Source: Bombyx mori
Lineage: Eukaryota > Arthropoda > Insecta > Lepidoptera > Bombycidae
DNA: 64,000 bases
Assembly (NCBI RefSeq): GCF_030269925.1
Contig: NC_085109.1
Span: forward strand, 3,100,001-3,164,000
Direction of reading: 5' to 3'
Below, one piece after another: positions 54,456 to 64,000 of the stretch. Both the position numbers and the translations under genes were made by a program. The notes beneath the pieces were generated by a model that was given only the letters and a program-made list of their open reading frames with translations, did not search any database and was not told the DNA's origin. The number at the start of each line of letters is the position of its first letter. Within the stretch, counting starts at the first letter, position 1.

Positions 54456-54843
54456 CATGTATTATAAAAACTGAGAATCAAATTGTCACATGACATCTGA
54501 TGATTCTTAAAGGACTATTGCACAAACAAAATTAGGATTACATATTTGAAAATATTGTAGAATATTTTTTTATAGTAGTGTAGGTACACATGTATTATAA
54601 AAATTTAGATTCAAATTGTCACATGACATCTGATGATTCCTATAGGAATATTGCACAAACAAAATTAGGAATATTCGAAAATATTGTAGAATATTTTTTA
54701 TAGTAGTGTAGGTACACATGTATTATAAAAATTGAGAATCAAATTGTCACATGACATCTGATGATTCCTATAGGAATATTGCACAAACAAAATTAGGAAC
54801 ATTCGAAAATATTGTACAATATTTTCTTTAGTAGTGTAGGTAG
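54456..54843. repeat. Tandem repeat, three ~129-bp units
   Basis: Units start catgtattataaaaa at 54456, 54589 and 54718 (133, 129 and ~126 bp). Each contains attgtcacatgacatctgat, ttgcacaaacaaaattagga and atagtagtgtaggta. Units 2 and 3 are most alike, which suggests stepwise duplication. Confidence 0.9.
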
Positions 54844-55795
54844 ATAACTATAACTAAACATACAGAGAAACCTTTACTTATATCGATATATGGCCTCGTC
54901 TGAAAGGTAATGTAATATAAACTTTTTTTTTTAATGATTTGTACACCACTGATACGCGTTGACCGTGTTAATAACAATGTTTACTGGCTGCCAACCGTGA
55001 GTGGCCGTGAGCTTCGCTTTAATTAAATATTAATTCTAGTAAGCACTAAAAGTTCATATAGCAATAACAATATTAGCAAGCTGGTTTCTAAATAAGAATT
55101 TTCAATATCAATGCGTTAGGGCACATATTAATTCATTTATTAAATTCGGATAATAGTATAAATTGCGGTATCGACAATTTCATACTTATTGACATAATTT
55201 CATACTTTCAAGTATCAACGACAAATTCCGATTATGGCTGACACCACTGATAGATAATTTTTCTTTTTAGTCGTAGCATTATATATTCCTTTATATATAA
55301 ACATATAATATGTATTTTTAAGATATGTATTTTATTTGACACATTCAGTATTCCATTCTCAAACTGCACACGGCTTAATAGTATCTAGACGCAATAAATA
55401 AATAATTTATTTACTAATTATGTTTAATTTTCTGAAACCATCACACAAGGTCACTGACCCCGTGCATCAGCTGGTTTTTATTTTGACTATTAATTATACG
55501 GAATGTTTCGACGTAATTTTAACCGACTTCAACACGTCCGATTTACTTAAAGAATTCACACAGGTTTCAAGATCCGGTGACGATAAAATAATTACATTAA
55601 AAAATAATTTTGACTCGTTTTTTTTTTTTGCTTTTAGATTTTTGTTATTATCGGTAACGATTCTATGACACCCGGTACTTTAATCACTTTGACGGGTCAA
55701 ACGCCGCGATCGACTCACGCCGAAATTCGTTCGATACCAAAATATGATATTTTTCTATTGGTGATCGAATTCCATTACCGCTCGCGTATATTGAT
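54844..55795. other. 3' flank of the phosphatase gene
   Basis: Should hold the 3' UTR of the minus-strand gene. AATAAA on the minus strand occurs at 55482-55477 and 55411-55406, both plausible polyadenylation signals. The plus-strand frame 55420-55668 is not recognised. Confidence 0.4.
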
Positions 55796-56963
55796 TCATC
55801 CACGCTTGTTACCGGCCGTGGCGCACGCATCCTTGAAGTTACTAACATTAAAAACACTAAAATAATCGTCGTGTATAAACCTTACGATGCTCTCGATCGG
55901 ACACAAAAATGTATTGTAAATTTTCAAGTCATCTATTGGATCGACTACCCTCATAACGACATTGTGTTTCGCGTTGCAGAAACTAAGTTTGTTCGTCACG
56001 TCCTCGCCGTTGAAGACGACCCGGAAGTAAAAGTCCCGGGCCACGGCCTTTCTCTTCGCGTATTTGACCTCATCGCGCAGATCCTTCTTCCTGTACACTT
56101 CAAATATCAATCTCGAGGCGTACTGTATGTTGTAATATTGGTAATTGCTCAAGCCGAGGGCCAAGACGAGCGCCTGTAACGTCTTATCGTGACCGGAGTA
56201 TATCACGAACCTGGGCTTGTTCTCCGATATCATGCGTATCATGTTCTGGACTATGTTGTGCAGCAGACCGTACGAGACGAGCAAGCCCCGTTTCCGATTG
56301 TGAATATTCTTGATCTCCTGCCGGTAGCTCCACTCCAAGTACGCGAACAACGAGAGAACGTGCTCTTTTTTGATGCAGAAGTCTTCGGTTTCGGGCGTCG
56401 GCTCCTTGTAGTCTTCGTCGAAGTCCGCATCGATTCTAGCGTCGTTCGGAAAATTAAAATCCGCGTCCAAATTCTTCTTCACTATGACTACGTCGTCGTA
56501 CGTGTCGCCGGTATCCAAATATCTCTGCTGGTAATACAACAACTTCTCCCTCTCCATTTGGGCATCAAAATCTAAGGGCGCTTTCTTATCTTTCAGGTCA
56601 TAGTATTTTCCGATGACTTCTCTGGCTTTCCTACCCACGTCTCCGTTTAAATCCACCTGATTGTTTATATAATCCAGTTCCATATTCAAAGTGTCGATGT
56701 CGACATCTAAGAGGTTTCTGGTTCCTGTTTTGCTTTCGTGTAGTCTGTGCCTTTTGTCTATGGTCAGTTTTGGTTTTTCGTGATTGGCTTTGTGCGTGCA
56801 CGGCAAAGGGACATCGTGGCACATATAGGCAAGAAGGGCATCCCGTACGACATCCGCGTCTGTACGTTCTTGCGTCTCGAATAACACTTTAGATAACTTG
56901 CTGACCAGCTCTTTGATTGCGGGATGAGACTCTAAGCGATTCCTTGCTTGATTGTTGATTTTT
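55796..56963 (-). CDS. Phosphatase exon 7 (C-terminal half)
   Basis: The acceptor cacatttgcag ends at 56964. Encodes residues 275-663, including the charged insertion, the catalytic SGHD and DACATAGNKRG before TGA at 55798-55796. The in-frame extension upstream to 57037 is intron. Confidence 0.92.
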
Positions 56964-59900
56964 CTGCAAATGTGACGGAATTTTCGAGATTTATGAACCG
57001 AATCAGCACTCGAAGCCACATACCTTAGGTCTGGCAACTTTCCACTATGGACTACTCAAAGCGTTGAACCTATTCCAGTAGACTCTCACCGCAGACTTTT
57101 AGCAGCAATTTTTAATCTTAGAACAACACTATTTTGTGGCCCAAGAACCATTCTCTTTGCTCTTTATTTATATACATATGTCACATATTCTTCTGAAATT
57201 AACAATTGCTACTCAAAGTCCGTCAGTCAGAGAAAATAAGCTGAGGCTAAAACGGCAAAAAAACAAAATTTCTAATATAGGGATAGCTAACAATAACAAG
57301 ATCTGTTTCTGATCTGATCTGATTCGAAGTTGTCGTGGCCTAAAGGATAAGACGTCCGGTGCATTCGTATCGAGCGATGCACCGGTGTTCGAATCTCGCT
57401 GGCGGGTACCAATTTTTCTTATGAAATACGTACTCAACAAATGTTCACGATTGACTTCCACGGTGAAGGAATAACATCGTGCAATAAAAATCAAACCCGC
57501 AAAATTATAATTTGCGTAATTACTGGTGGTAGGACCTCTTGTGAGTCCGCACGGGTAGGTCCCACCACCCCTTGTATTCTGCCATGTACCAGCAAAACGT
57601 TTCGGTTCGAAGGGTAGATCGTTGTAAAACTGAGACTTACAACTCATGTCTTCAGGTAGGTGGTGGAATTTACGTTGTTGGTATCTATTGGCTACGGTGA
57701 CCTCTTAACACCACTAAGCAATAGTGCGGGTATTTCACGTTCTCGATAACTTAAAACTTAACTCAAATTTGACAAACTCCATACTAAAGACACAGGTCTT
57801 AAAATCCACCCATGTAAGTAAAAAAACAACTAACGATCAATCTCATAAAGGGTGGATGCACATGATTTTTTTTTATTCCTTAGATGGGTGGACGAGCTCA
57901 CAGCCCACCTGGTGTTAAGTGGTTACTGGAGCCCGTAGACATCTACAACGTAAATACGCCACCCACCTTGAGAAATAAGTTCTAAGGGCGCAGTATAGTT
58001 ACTACGGCTGCCTCACCCTTCAAACCGAAACGAATTACTGCTTCACTGCAGAATTAGGCGGGGTGGTGGTACCTACCCGTGCGGACTCTCAAGAGGTCCT
58101 ACCACCAGTAGAAAATGTCAAAGCGTATGTGTTCCATACTTGTCGATGGCGTGATGAGCGGGACAGGCGCAGTCCCTGAAGCAGAAGGAGACGCTGTGCG
58201 CCTCCCGACAGGCAGCCAGCCGCGCCCCCGCCCCGCCCCGCGCCGCCCCCCACCACGCCCCCGAAAGCGACAGGAACGTGCGGCGGTAGCGGGTGCTGTA
58301 CGACACCGCCACACCTACACAACAATTTTACTGCTGAACTAAAAAACTGTAGAATAGGGATTGCAGCGCATAAAATAGGCGGTAGGCAGCGGCTTGGCTC
58401 TGCCCTTGGCATTGCTGAAGTCCATGGGCGACGGTAACCACTCACCATCAGGTGGGCCGTATGCTCGTCTGCCTACAAAGACAATAAAAAAAAAAACTTC
58501 CACTGTTCCAAAATCTTCTGGTCTAATAATAATTAATAACTAGCACTTTTATTACGTCTTGCTCATTTTTCAACCGTCTTCGCCATCTTCCAATTCTCTG
58601 ACATTGTGTCTGTCATTCTCTTCTCCCTTTCTTTCCGTTTTCTCTCACTCCTTAACGTTCCGTTCCACACTCTTTTCATACGTTCCGTTCTTACCAATCC
58701 TACAAAACTCAGGAGACAAACACGATTTAGCACGCCAGTTTTTATTTTTATTTTTTTCTTGTAGGCGGACGAGCATACCGCCCACCTGATGTTGAGTGGT
58801 TACTGTCGCCCATAGACTTCAGCCAGGTTCAGAACCAAACCGCTGCCTACCGTTCTCTCCATAAGCCTCGTTTGAAGAAGGACATGTCATAGTGCTCGGG
58901 AATTACAGTGGAGAGCTCATTCCAAAGCCGGATAGTACGTGGCAAAAAAGATCTCTGAAAACGCACTGTGGTTGAACGCAGTGGCTCCAGATGAACTTTA
59001 CTCCGGTGCCGGGCGGTGCGACGTTATAAACGAGATGATGGATTCATCTCAAAAAAATCCTCGGAGCACTCCCCGTGGAACATACGGTACAAACTACAGA
59101 CAAACAAAGTCCCTCCGCAGACCCAGAGGTTCCAAACGATCGGTGAGAATGAGATTATCGACAATCCGAACGGCCCTCTTCTATATGAATAAGACAGAAT
59201 ACTTCTAGTGTTTTCGCTTCGGCTGCCTGTGAATTGCACACACTGTTTTTACGAGTCAAACCTTATAACATTCTGTAATACTAACTAAGCATAAAATGAA
59301 TTACCAATTAATATTGAATTCGATAACAAAACTATAATTTACCTGTGTCCTTTTTTCCCTGTGGATCAATATTGTCTAATCCTAATTTATCTGCATACGC
59401 TGCCCTCAGAATGTTACCTGAAAAAATATTATCCTCTTATTAAGACACTGGCGACCCGCCCTCGCTTCGCTTCGGAAACATTAAATTTTGTTATTGATAG
59501 CTGAGTCCCGCGATGTTACCCCCGGTTATTGTCGTACCGCGGGCGAAGCCGCGGGGCGAAGCTAATCTAAAAAAATTAGCCTACGTTACTCCTTATATCA
59601 TCAGCTACCTATAAGTGAAAGTCCCGTCAAATTCGGTCCAGCCGTTCCAGAGATTAGCCGGAACAAACAGACAGACAGACAAAAATTGTAAAAAAAATTA
59701 TTTTGGTGTATGTACCGTATATATATTTATATGCATGTAGTAAAAAGAGCCAATTTCACTATTACAAACAGACACTCCAATTTTATTTATATGTATAGAT
59801 TTCCTCAGCGGGGAAATCGTAAAAAATTACTGAACCTCAGACAACTTTTTGGACAATACCAAATATTCAGTTCTCAATCTCCTCCACTTGCATTCACGGT

Positions 59901-62695
59901 GTATAAAAAATAACCAGTATGCTCCATGTTTAAGTCACAAGAAACACTAAATTAGTTTTAAATAATAAATACTGCATCAGTCAAAGTCATTTCCGTGACA
60001 TTTCCTAAAGGTCTATTCCGACTACGCGAAGATAAGCTCACAGGCTTAATTTTTTTTCCTCAAAAAATCTACTGCCGGGTCGGAATCGCGACCCACTAAG
60101 AAAAGCCGCCCAAAAACTCAGTGGGTTGTGTCTATGGGCTAGTTCACACGTCGAGCTCGGGTCAAAGCAGATGTCCCCATGCAAAGTTATAAAAACTTGT
60201 GGATGCAGATCCGATGTCCGATAAGTCCTTCAACTCACCCACAGTTATCATTTGCAGGAGTCCCCTTGGCGTCAACTGTCCCAGGGCACAGCTGGTCCCG
60301 GCCGCCCGAGTCGGCAGTGAAGGGAAATTGTGAAAAGGACCTGTTGAGGTCACCCACCACGCCCGACCTGACGCGCTTGCGTTAGCTACATAGTCTTCGT
60401 AACTACGATCAAATGAGGGTTTTAACTATATTTTTTATTTTTATTTTATTGTTTAGATGAGTGGACAAGCTCACCTGGTCTAAGTGGTAACAGGAGCCCA
60501 TAGACATCTACAGCTTAAATGCGCCACCCACCTTGAGATATAACTTCTAAGGTCTCAATATAGTTAATACAGCTACCCCACACTTCAAGCCGATGCGCAT
60601 TACTGCTTCACAGCAGAAACAGGCGGGGCGGTGGTACCTACCCGTGCGGACTCACAAGAGGGCCTACCACCAGTAATTACACAAATTATAATTTTGCGGA
60701 TTTATGATTTTTATTACACGATGTTATTACTTCATCGTGGAAGTCAACTGTGAGCATTTGTTAAGTACATACGTATTTCATTATAAAAATTGATTCGGAA
60801 AGGGATTTGAACACCGGTGTATAGCTAGATACTAATGCACCGGACGTCTATACACATAAAAAAAGATTGGCAGACGTTGGGTGTACCCTTGGCATTGCTG
60901 ATGTTCATGAGTGATGATAACCATTCATCATCAGGAAAGCCGTGTTCGTTCTATCTACAATGGCAATATTTTTTTTTGTTGTTGCTTAGTTGGTTCGGAG
61001 GCGCATTTACGTTGTAGATGTCTATAGGCTCCAGTAACCACTTAACGCCAGGTAGGCTGTGAGCTAGTCCACCCAAGCAATAAAAATAAATAAAAATAAA
61101 AACATTTTTTTCGATATCAAACCTTTTCAACAGTGGCGAAACAATTGACGAATCACAAGGTAATTTATCACCTCCTTTGAGATGTGTTAGTGGACCCCTA
61201 TCTCCATGCCTGGTGATCACGAGCACACCATGCAACAACCAAGCATCCTCATCTACTGCACCTGAATTAATATGTTTAATTGTTATAAAGTACAGTACAA
61301 TAAATAGACAAGCAAATACAGCAAAAACAATATGCCCAAATTCAACCTATTTTCTGTATGATGTGGCAAAATTTTACATGGTTTTAATTTTTTTAAATCA
61401 CTATTTCCCATATTCTGAATTCTGTGATCTAACTTTGATGGAAATGAAATGCAAAACGGAACATGAGATTAAAATTTAAATATTTTCAGTGTGTCAAGAT
61501 GGGAAAACCAAAAATAATGTATTTAAACTTAGAAAATATTGACATCATAAAAAGAAAACAATTTACATAACATATCAAAAAGCAAAGTTTATATTGGTAT
61601 ATTAAAAGATATTTATATATATACACATATCAAATAAAAAACCTGGTTCAAAACTATTACAGTGAAACATAGGTTTTTCAATAGACTGATACTTTTGTAT
61701 AGTTTCACAAGTTACAATGTTAAAGTTAATTTTAAACTATAATTATGTAACTAAGGTATAAGTATCATTTACACACAGTTATTGAAATGACAAATTATTG
61801 AATTGTCTACTGCTGACAGTCAGATACTTATCCTGAAAACAATACTTTCAGTACAAGCATATTTTGCCAATTTAAAAGAATAATGACTACTACTTAATAA
61901 TCTGCTTTTTATCTACAGGGCATCTCTATTAGGTACATACTCTGGCATAGATTATTGTCACCTTATAGGCACCCAAGAAAAGAGAAAGAAAGAAACCATT
62001 CATGAAGCTAGAATGTAATAAGATATATATCACTCGCTAAACTAAGATGACAAAATTTATAACAATTTTAATTGATTAATTAGTAAATATTTTCAGTTTA
62101 TCAGTTATTCAGTATATTCATAAAATATCCAACATACTATGTGTATTTAAAATAATAAAACTATTGAAACGTTCAAATCACATTTTTTAAATTACATTTT
62201 ATGACTTGGTTAGTTGTATTGTTTGTTTTACTTACCTTCTGAACCTCTCACTATATTATCAGCTGGATTGCAAGCTCTCATATATATCTTTCTAAACTTA
62301 ACATCACTTTTTGATATGTATTGATCTTTATATATTTTCTTGGGTATGCTTATTTCTTCGCTCACCGACATGTATTTGTACATCACTAAAAATAATGAAA
62401 TAAATTTTGGATTATTATGAGTTTATCTGGTGTTGAGACCTGACTAGGCTAAAGTAGGATTTCATACACGTATGCCCTGTGATTCGCCAGGCTGTTATCA
62501 GCGTATGATCTTCTGACCCATTTTTGTTTAATCAGAATATTAAGTTTTTTTTATCACACATTTAAAGTATTTACCCGTTATGAGAACAAAAATCCAGAGA
62601 CTCATGCCGAGGTAACAATAAAAAGCTCTGTGATGAAATGAAAGCTTCATCATTTCACTCATTATTCTGTTTTTATTTGTGAGTACAGGCGGCAT
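55796..62695 (-). CDS. 2-phosphoxylose phosphatase-like histidine phosphatase
   Basis: Seven exons (62695-62575, 62385-62236, 61261-61123, 60402-60239, 59417-59343, 58314-58140, 56963-55796) encode 663 aa; all introns are GT-AG and all phases agree. Residues ~25-43 form a signal anchor, so it should be a type II membrane protein, as PXYLP1 is in the Golgi. Catalytic motifs of histidine acid phosphatases are RHGDRGP at 108-114 (nucleophile H109) and YSGHDKTL at 530-537 (H533-D534). STRYRRT (223-229), CFRDCACP and CHDVPLPC parallel vertebrate PXYLP1. PXYLP1 removes phosphate from xylose in the glycosaminoglycan linker. Residues ~338-475 are a charged, Asp/Glu/Lys-rich insertion absent from vertebrates as far as I recall. 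The family call is strong; the exact substrate is inferred. Confidence 0.9.
57331..57724 (+). mobile_element. Bm1 SINE, full head, deleted body
   Basis: Complete tRNA-like head (gttgtcgtggcctaaagg, B box gttcgaatctc) and linker. The body has several deletions and ends ccactaagcaatag. It lies in phosphatase intron 6. Confidence 0.85.
57868..58110 (-). mobile_element. Bm1 SINE in phosphatase intron 6
   Basis: Reverse body from attccttagatgggtggacg to gtcctaccaccagta. It ends 30 bp from the exon 6 donor. Confidence 0.88.
58140..58314 (-). CDS. Phosphatase exon 6
   Basis: Acceptor ttgttgtgtag (to 58315); donor gtatgg at 58139. Encodes YSTRYRRTFLSLSGAWWG and HSVSFCFRDCACPAHHAID. The middle is extraordinarily GC-rich, giving a Gly/Ala/Arg run, yet stays in phase. 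Confidence 0.88.
58380..58497 (+). mobile_element. CR1/L2-like LINE 3' tail
   Basis: ggtaggcagcggcttggctc ... gtctgcctacaaagacaata plus an A-run, in phosphatase intron 5. Confidence 0.8.
58745..59190 (-). mobile_element. CR1/L2-like LINE 3' end, longer copy
   Basis: Reverse tail (tgtaggcggacgagcatacc), then cctcgtttgaagaaggacat, gagctcattccaaagccgga and a degenerate coding part to about 59190. Intron 5. Confidence 0.7.
59343..59417 (-). CDS. Phosphatase exon 5
   Basis: 75 nt between acceptor atattttttcag and donor gtaaatt. Encodes NILRAAYADKLGLDNIDPQG, aligning with the LLRDIYLKK region of PXYLP1. Confidence 0.88.
59447..59700 (-). mobile_element. Helitron-like element, decayed
   Basis: ctggcgacccgccctcgctt is the reverse of a CTAG-type end with one change. 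The far side has ccagccgttccagagattag and (CAGA)n. It lies 29 bp upstream of exon 5, in intron 4. Confidence 0.5.
60060..60165 (-). mobile_element. Jockey 3' UTR fragment
   Basis: actgccgggtcggaatcgcg, gacccactaagaaaagccgc, ctcagtgggttgtgtctatg. Short and old, in intron 4. Confidence 0.6.
60239..60402 (-). CDS. Phosphatase exon 4
   Basis: Encodes YEDYVANASASGRAWWVTS, GPFHNFPSLPT and LGQLTPRGLLQMITV. The donor is gtgagt. The acceptor atcgtag at 60403 was chosen because it restores phase 2 with exon 3; ttag-type alternatives nearby are weaker. Confidence 0.83.
60430..60852 (-). mobile_element. Bm1 SINE, near full length, old
   Basis: Reverse copy with tail, body, linker (ttcatcgtggaagtcaactg) and a degraded tRNA-like head (gatttgaacaccggtg ... 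atgcaccggacgtc). Its A-rich tail lies 27 bp from the exon 4 acceptor. Confidence 0.85.
60856..60972 (+). mobile_element. CR1/L2-like LINE tail, degraded
   Basis: cccttggcattgctgatgtt, gataaccattcatcatcagg, then ctacaatggcaata. Confidence 0.55.
60995..61108 (+). mobile_element. Bm1 SINE 3' fragment
   Basis: gcgcatttacgttgtagatg, gctccagtaaccacttaacg and an A-rich tail that stops 15 bp before exon 3. Confidence 0.8.
61123..61261 (-). CDS. Phosphatase exon 3 (RHG active-site motif)
   Basis: Acceptor tattaattcag (to 61262). Encodes HGVLVITRHGDRGPLTHLKG and LPCDSSIVSPLLK. The donor g|gtttga is weak but the only one that restores phase with exon 4. Confidence 0.88.
61290..62220. other. Phosphatase intron 2
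   Basis: AT-rich; no transposable element recognised, unlike the four introns that follow. Confidence 0.5.
62236..62385 (-). CDS. Phosphatase exon 2 (stem region)
   Basis: Acceptor ttatttttag, donor gtaagt. Encodes MYKYMSVSEEISIPKKIY ... CNPADNIVRGSE, a luminal stem just after the membrane anchor. Confidence 0.85.
62575..62695 (-). CDS. Phosphatase exon 1 (signal anchor)
   Basis: ATG at 62695-62693 (aaaaatgccg). Encodes a short basic cytosolic N-terminus, then AFYCYLGMSLWIFVLIT as membrane anchor. Donor gtaaat at 62574. A 16-codon upstream frame (MSTYLFHSAK...) lies in the presumed 5' UTR and ends before this ATG. Confidence 0.83.
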
Positions 62696-63081
62696 TTTTA
62701 GCTACTGCCCACTCACATTACTGCTTATAGAATTTCAATGTATATTGTATTTCTTTTTAGCACTATGGAAAAGGTAGGTACTCATTTTTGAAGACACAAA
62801 TTTTCTGTTGCGAAGAAAACAAATAAAGCAAACTCTGTAAACAAAAATATGAGTTTGCAAACAACTCTAACTAAATTTTATCACTTATTTTTAAATTGTC
62901 TCTATTTCTGTGAAATTGACAACTGTCACTGTCTGAGCAAGTGGTGGGCTTAAATCGGATATGCAAACGTATCATAGCACACAATTTTTTTTCCCCTAAA
63001 AAACAAAATGTTGTTTTGCTGTACGAAACATGTTTTGACAGTCCGCAACCATGCCGCGTTTATTCTGACTGGTTATTTCTG

Positions 63082-63324
63082 ACTGGTGGTAGGATCTCTT
63101 GGGAGTCCGCGCGGGTAGATACCACCACCCCACCTATTTCTGCCGTGAAGCAGTAATGCGTTTCGGTTTGAAGGGTGGGCCAGCCGTAGTAACTATACTG
63201 AGATCTTAGAACTTATATCTCAAGGTGGGTGGCGCATTTACGTCGTAGATGTCCATAGGCTCCAGTAACCACTTAACACCAGGTGGGCTGTGAGCTCGTC
63301 TACCCATCTAAACAATAAAAAAAG
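63082..63324 (+). mobile_element. Bm1 SINE
   Basis: Body from gactggtggtaggatctctt to the A-tail. It lies upstream of the phosphatase start. Confidence 0.88.
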
Positions 63325-63423
63325 GGATAGTTTTTGTCATCGGGGGTTAGGATATTGAAGAACTAAATTTTAAATCTTGATACGAATTCCCTGTTGCAAG
63401 AAATCTTAATGTTACAACCAATT

Positions 63424-63660
63424 TAACGGCCGTCTGGTGTAGTGGTAAGTGTCATGGTCACTACACAAGGGGGTCGCGGGTTCGAATCCCGCCAAGGGAA
63501 GATATTTCTATGATAAATATAAATGTCTTTTCCAGGGTTATAGATGTATATTAAATATGTGTGTGTGTATAATAAAAATCTTACATTTATTTCCGTTATC
63601 TGGTACCTGTAACACAAGTTCTTTACGAACTAATCACGGGACCAGTTAACGTGGCATGAC
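63424..63660 (+). mobile_element. tRNA-derived SINE, not Bm1
   Basis: ggccgtctggtgtagtggta supplies an A-box-like segment and gggttcgaatcccgcc a perfect B box. The tRNA-unrelated part then has gtcttttccagggttataga and ctggtacctgtaacacaag. This matches the layout of a widespread lepidopteran SINE family. The acceptor stem does not pair, so it is not a functional tRNA. Confidence 0.75.
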
Positions 63661-64000
63661 TGTTTCTTTTGGACTTATGCTATCGTAGGATTAGTTAAGT
63701 AATAGTTATACAATAGATATATAATAGACTATCGTAGGATATTATCCTGCTTTTGAATAAACGGTGTCATAAGGTTTAATATTGGATCAAACGAGATCGA
63801 ATCCATTTATAGATAATTTTTGAAGTCTGCTGGTTCTAAATCACTCATAATGTTCATATTTGCTAACATTCCGCACAGCAATAAATATTTCCTCACCGAT
63901 AATATTGTTTTTTTTTTGAGAAATTGAAACAAACAAAAAATGTGAGCCGTCACGGGCGCCTCGCAGATGTGGAACATTGACATTATTTTGTAAAAGTAAT
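63661..64000. other. AT-rich DNA at window end
   Basis: Nothing recognised. Confidence 0.4.

Noticed and set aside
54456..54843. CRISPR-like array
   Set aside because: Only three ~129-bp head-to-tail units with no short repeat/unique spacer alternation, in a eukaryotic genome.
56189..56575. 128-aa plus-strand frame
   Set aside because: Antisense to phosphatase exon 7, with no start context or domain.
57001..57037. Extension of the terminal phosphatase frame upstream (reads ...PDLRYVASSAD...)
   Set aside because: A clean acceptor ends at 56964 and gives the correct phase with exon 6; all frames just upstream of 57037 hit stops.
63424..63500. Functional tRNA at the start of the second SINE
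   Set aside because: The acceptor stem does not pair and the downstream SINE body is present.

Overview
The window looks like nuclear DNA of a silkmoth, most likely Bombyx mori or B. mandarina. About two dozen copies of the tRNA-derived SINE Bm1 are recognisable on both strands. They sit among Jockey, R1, RTE and CR1-like retrotransposon pieces, mariner and hAT remnants and short Helitron-like elements, all in AT-rich DNA with few genes. Family names come from recognising motifs, not from a database search.

Two host genes can be reconstructed, both on the minus strand. (1) Positions 7444-10531 hold a two-exon gene for eIF4E-binding protein (4E-BP/Thor, 115 aa), with both mTOR-type Thr-Pro sites, a YERSFML eIF4E-binding motif and a C-terminal FSMDL TOS motif. 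A TATA-like and an initiator motif lie near 10643 and 10611, and a 969-bp hAT element with a perfect 8-bp target duplication sits about 80 bp upstream. (2) Positions 55796-62695 hold a seven-exon gene for a 663-aa type II membrane histidine phosphatase resembling 2-phosphoxylose phosphatase (PXYLP1). All six introns are GT-AG and all phases agree. The introns are full of SINE, LINE and Helitron-like pieces.

Layout. 1-7.4 kb: repeats only (Bm1, a MITE pair, LINE tails). 7.4-11.7 kb: 4E-BP and its promoter hAT. 11.7-31 kb: unique AT-rich DNA with Bm1, MITEs, Helitron-like elements, R1 3' ends, mariner remnants and one arm of an inverted duplication. 31-41.3 kb: a retrotransposon-dense block with two Jockey insertions, both with target duplications; one keeps an open 960-aa endonuclease/reverse transcriptase frame, the other a 721-aa reverse transcriptase frame. 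An R1 C-terminal fragment lies between them. 41.3-55.4 kb: SINEs, a Helitron with an internal tandem duplication, the second arm of the inverted duplication, an RTE insertion with a perfect 17-bp target duplication, a fold-back element and a three-unit 129-bp tandem repeat. 55.4-64 kb: the phosphatase gene and a second tRNA-derived SINE family.

The two host genes have no evident functional link; one acts in TOR/FOXO control of translation and the other probably in Golgi glycosaminoglycan synthesis. I found no CRISPR array, operon or phage-like system. The most informative signals are the gene models and the datable nested insertions.
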